Shown here piece by piece: positions 57,901-64,000 of a DNA stretch of 64,000 bases; position 1 is the stretch's first letter; each line of letters begins with the position of its first letter. The stretch is from assembly GCA_023846275.1 (NCBI GenBank), contig JAIUJO010000082.1, positions 668,001 to 732,000 of the forward strand. The letters are read 5' to 3'. The position numbers and the translations under genes were made by a program. This DNA is from Vanilla planifolia (taxonomy: Eukaryota > Streptophyta > Magnoliopsida > Asparagales > Orchidaceae). The notes beneath the pieces were generated by a model. That model did not search any database, was not told the DNA's origin, and worked only from the letters and a program-made list of their open reading frames with translations.

Positions 57901-60680
57901 CACATGAATAGGCACAACACAAAAGCCTACACATGCATAGAAAAAAATACATACACATGCACAAAGACAAACACAAACACAAATTCATACACACACAAAG
58001 GAACACACATGGATATGCACAAACACACACATGCACATGCATGAATGCACAACACACACAAACATAGATCCATGCATGTATGCACAAACTGGTGCTCACA
58101 TCTATGCACTCACCCATACATACTAACACATAACAATACACACACCCAGACATAATACACTCACTCAAATGCACAAATAACTACACATATATACACATAT
58201 ACACACATACATATACTTACATAGAGGGACATGCACAAATGCACATGCACATACAAATAGAGACACAACCACAAACACTCACATGCATCCATATCCATCA
58301 ACACATCCATACACATGCACACTAATACATTTGCACATGCACATGCACATACATAAACATGTAACCAGATACACAAGAAGACTCATGCACACTCAAGCAC
58401 ACACACACATAGAAAAACACATACACTCATGCGCACAATCATGGACAAACATGCATGCATATGCACACCCACATATATAAACATACACACATGCACATAT
58501 GGATGCACAACATACACAACTACATAAAAAATAGACATACAAACACACACACATGAACTCAAATGCATGCAAGAATGCATACACACACACACATACTCAT
58601 GCATGCATGGAAATATACACACATGCATGAAAGTAAGCACATACAGAAGCACACATATACATGCAAATATGCACACATGAACATACACACCCACACAAAC
58701 ATGCACACACACCCCTCATACACAAACACACCTTCAAATGCATAAGTACATGCATGCATAAAAATACAAACAAACAAAACCACAAGCATACAATCACATA
58801 TGGACATGCACGTACTTCCACACACACAAGCATGCACACACACACAGCCATATGCACATTGATATGCATACATATATGAACATATAGACCGATACACACA
58901 TGTAAAAAAATACACACACATGCATGCACACTTAAACATGCACGTGTACACACATGCTCTCTCTCTCATACACCTGATGTGCACACAAACATGCACACAT
59001 GCATGCACACACACTCACATAAACAAACAAAAAAACCCGTGCATGTACGTGCACAAACTCATGTGCACATGCACAAATGCATGCACAAACACAAGGATAA
59101 CCTACACACAAACACACATACACATACATATGAACACACATACTCATACAAACATATAGGAAAAAACACAAGCATGCACACTTGCATGCACAAATGCATC
59201 CACATGCATGTACACACTATTACACACACAACATGTATGGCCACACATGAACGCAAATACACACCCACACATTCATATACATGCACACATGAAGGCACAC
59301 ACAAAGACAAGCATTTGCACATACACACAAAACTACACCTATACACACACACACACATGCACACATATAGACATGCTCACACACACATGCAAATACACAC
59401 ATGTATGCATACATCCACACATAAGCACACATGCACACACCAATAAATACACACATGCATTGACATACATTCACATACAAGTGCGAGCACACATGCACAC
59501 ACATGAACGAGAATTGAAACACATGAACATACACATGCAAGAAAACACTTTCACATGCATATATACACACATGCACACACATTCACATAGATTCACACAT
59601 GCACAAAAATATGAACATGCATAAGCGCACACATGCACACAAACATGCACACACATACAAACAAAAGTGCACAATATGCATGCATAGTTACACAAGACAC
59701 ATACATGCATGGACACACACATACACATAAGAAGAGGCATATGCATTCAACTTTACACACAAAAATTTGTTTGCATACACACACATAGGAACCCACACGC
59801 TGTAATGCACATACACACATGCATGCATGCATGCACACACACACACACACACATGTGCATGCATGCAACCATGCTCATATACACATGCAAATGCACACAC
59901 ACACACACAAAACATATGCACATACACCAACATTTACACCCCCTCATACACACACACACATATGCACACATACAAATACACAATTATACACACACACACA
60001 CACATAAACACTTATATGCACATAGCCATACACACACCACACTTATATACATTAGCACACATTTGCACACACATGCACACAAAACCACACACATATACAC
60101 ATGCACACATATAAGGACATACACATGCACACCTATGCACAAACAAGCATACACACATGCAAAGCACCCAATAGTGCTAACAAGTGTAGGCACATGCACA
60201 CATGTAGGAACACATACGCACACAAACACATGGATGCACAATACACACAACTACATAAAAATAGATGCATAAACATACACACATGAACACAAACACATGC
60301 ATGCATGTGCACATAAGCACACACACACACACACACACTCATGCATGGATGCATAAATAATCACACACACACACGCAAGTAAGCATATGCACACCCGCAC
60401 ACATACATGCAAACATGGACATAAGCACACACACATGCTCAAATACACACACATACACACATTAACATAAATGCACACACATGCACCCTCATGCACAAAC
60501 ACAAATGCACATGCATAAGTACATACATGCACACCCATAGGCACTCATGCCTATGCACACACATATAGATATGTACATAAACACACACACAAACTAAAAT
60601 ACACAAGCATAATCACACCCATATAGACAAACACTCATGCATAATCACACCCACATAAACAAACACACATGCACACATAC

Positions 60681-60758
<78 letters not shown>

Positions 60759-63700
60759 TTACATGCACATAAGCACACACAAACAGACATACACAAAGAA
60801 AAGCACACATGCACATACACATAAACAGATATTCACACACACATGCACACACAGAAACATGTACACACACACACATGGACACTCTGACACACATATACAC
60901 ATGCATACAAATGTATGCACACACACTCACCCATGTGTATGCATGCTTGGCAATGCCCACACACACATTCATAAATATGCATGTGCATAATAGATGCACA
61001 CACATGTGAATCCATATAGACATATGCATAAGCACACACACACACACAGACACACACATATGTGCACATACCCACATACACATGCAAATGCACATGTACA
61101 ATCACATGCACAAGCTTAAGCAAACACACACACACATGTACTCATATGTACAAGCAAAGGCACACATACAAGCAAGCCCATAGATGCATGCACTTATGCA
61201 CTCATGCACATAGACACACATGCAATGCACACACACACACAAATACATACACATGTACACACACATAAAAACACAAAAACATGCATAGACACACAAATGT
61301 AATCTCACACAACCACATGCATCCACCCAAAAAATGCGCACACACACACACAAACACACACACTCACCTAATACACATGCACACACATGCTTGCATGCAT
61401 GCATAAAAGCACAAATGAACACATAGACACACACACACGTGCACAAATACAAAGATGCATGCACACACAACACATGCACATGTGTGAATGCACACATGCA
61501 CACACACATGAACACACACATGTACACACACACATGTAAACAAACATGTACAAACATGCATAGACATATGGACAAACAAATGGGCATAGATACACACAAG
61601 ACATGCACACAAAAATAGGCATGCACAAGCACACATTCACACATTTACATGCATGTAAACACTAGCACATGTAGGTACACAAATGCACATATACACATAT
61701 GCACAAGGACACGTGTGCCAACACATGCACATGGCCATGCACACACAACCCCATAAAACACACACATGCACACAAAAACACACATGTACTCAAACACTCA
61801 AGCATAGCTACATATAAAGACATCCACAAATGCACACACACATGCATTGCACGTAAGTGGCACACACATAATAATCCACATGCAAACACACATGCATGCA
61901 CACATACACACATGAACAAAAACACATGCAAACAAATAGTTATTTACAGACACACCCATGCATACACATATGCACATACATACCCACATATAAATGTAAA
62001 CAAACTCATGCACTCATACACACAAACACACACAAGCATGCTCACATGCATGTATGCACACAACAACATATGCACACATGCACATAAGTTCATTCAAATA
62101 TGTACATAAATAAAGAAGAATAGACAAATTTCTTTAGGCACATGCATGTACATGCACATACATCCATACACAATCATGCATATATACCTAGACTAGTATA
62201 CACACACACACATTACAAACACACAAGCATGCACACTAGCACACATGCACATACATGCAGACCCATGAATGCACACATGTGCATGTGCACACACATACAT
62301 GTAAGAACATGCACACACCTATCCATTATCAAACACAAGCACATGAGCACACCCACCCACTCATGAACACACATAAAAATATACTCATGTGCCATCCACA
62401 TTCACCCACACATGCATTCATGCACATAAACATGCACATGCACACACACACACACAAAAGACCCACACACTTAAAAAATATATTTACACACACACACACC
62501 CTACACATGCACTCACTCACACACACACACATGCATGCACATGCATATATGTAATCCCATACACATACACAAACACACATGTACATAAATATGCACACAT
62601 GCACATGCATGCAAGCACGCCCACATACACGTGCATACACACAACACAAGCATACTTGCACACACACACACACACACATTGTGTAAACACACATGCATGA
62701 AGAATTGCACTAATATACATAAGCATGCACACCTGCAAAAAGACACACACATGAATGTGCACTAAAACACTCACACACATGTGCCTATGTACAAACACAC
62801 ACATAAGCTCACACTTACACACATCCACACATATGAATACACACATGTGCATTCATGCAAACACATACATACACATGCATGCATAAGCACATAAACATGC
62901 ACACATGCTCACATAGACACCTACACATAAACATAACAAAATACATGCACACACACAAGCACATGCACAAATTCACACACTCACAAATGCATAGACATGC
63001 ATGCACATACAAACTCATGCACACATGTGCACACAAGTAAGCACACACACATACATACAAGCACATGCATAGCCATTCATATATATCTTCACTCACACAT
63101 AACTACACACGTACACACACATGCACCCACACACACAGACACCCCCATACACAAACACACACACATACTTGTATGCATGCACGTGAATAGGCACACACAC
63201 TAAAACACATATGCATTCATACATGCCCAAATGCTTTAACACACACAAACATGTATACACATACATATGCATGCACAAACATGTGTATCTACACACACAC
63301 ATACACATATGTACAAGCACACAAAAACATATGTGAACATGAATGAATACATGCAAACTCATATGCACACACACACATCTACACACTCATTCATCCCCAC
63401 TCACACACATGGATGTAAATACAATCTCAAATGCACACACAAATGCCTACACACATGCAAACATGTACACACAAGTGCACTCATGCATACACATGCACAT
63501 GCACACACAAACACATGTGTGTACCCATGCACACATACAAACTTACAGCACACATGTCTTTGAACATGCATGCACAAGCACATGCATAGAATCACATGTA
63601 AACATGAAGGCACATACACACATGCCTACACAAACACATGCACACACACACACATGTGCACATACACACACACATGCACACAAACCAATATGAATCATTG

Positions 63701-64000
63701 CATACATTACACTTAAACACACACACACACATGAAACACTCTAAAAACGACATGTACAAACATGCACGCACATCTACACATACACGTGCACACAAAAAAA
63801 TGTGCAAGCATGCACATACACATTTGCATGCACACACATGCGAACACAAACATCCACATAAAAGAGTAAATACTCACCCTAGAACACACATGCTCTCACA
63901 CATGCACAAATGAGCAAACATTCACATGTTTATGAATGCATACATATACACACATGCTCCAATGCATACACATGCACAAACACAAAGATGCATGCCCACA

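Larger units (their letters stand above)
31567..64000. repeat. A+C-rich degenerate low-complexity satellite, block 2 (continues beyond the window)
   Basis: Same composition and word set as block 1, and the same strand bias (A+C on the + strand), so both blocks belong to one field split by the 29591-31566 island. It contains many local duplications (listed separately), short (CT)n runs, and frequent perfect palindromes such as TGCATGCA and ACACATGTGT. No gene, tRNA or transposon interrupts the 32 kb. The right edge is not reached. Confidence 0.95.

Overview
This window looks like nuclear DNA of a land plant, probably an angiosperm; I cannot name the species. The evidence is plant-type 18S and 25S rRNA sequence, an L1-type LINE with a C-terminal RNase H-like domain, and a Ty1/copia LTR next to a primer-binding site complementary to initiator Met-tRNA. 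I see no intact protein-coding gene. Nearly every long open frame is either antisense to decayed rRNA or a by-product of low-complexity DNA.

Layout. (1) About 1-5295, + strand: a heavily mutated LINE. It keeps an ORF1 zinc knuckle, an AP endonuclease, a reverse transcriptase with a YADD box, a zf-RVT-like region and an RNase H-like tail. All carry stops and frameshifts. The 3' end has a 163-bp tandem duplication. (2) About 5296-17209, - strand: one decayed 45S rDNA repeat, opened inside the 18S gene. In sense order it runs 18S 3' part (17209 to 16546), a short ITS interval with no recognisable 5.8S, near full-length 25S (16288 to 13097), 3' spacer, a ~5.4-kb IGS array of ~320-bp repeats (12460 to 7105), 5' spacer/ETS with a possible Pol I promoter, and 18S 5' part (6141 to 5296). 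The two 18S pieces stop within about 35 nt of the same gene position. (3) About 17210-17880: unassigned sequence with three spaced imperfect repeats, joined directly to the broken 18S. (4) About 17881-29590 and 31567-64000 (running off the window): roughly 44 kb of A+C-rich degenerate low-complexity satellite made of CACA, CATG, CATA and TGCA words. It holds a ~210-bp (TA)n island and local duplications, including a 1008-bp-offset segmental copy. (5) 29591-31566: a non-satellite island holding a truncated copia element (LTR 29901-30926, - strand) and an unassigned flank.

The main observation is the architecture. A complete-length rDNA unit, heavily mutated at CpG-type positions, has its 18S broken at one site. 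A LINE 3' end touches one side of the break and a satellite-associated segment touches the other. This fits either a LINE/satellite insertion at a fixed 18S site repeated through a dead rDNA array, or integration of a single rDNA circle opened in 18S. I compared rRNA sequences from memory, so boundaries are good to about 10 bp at conserved ends and less elsewhere.
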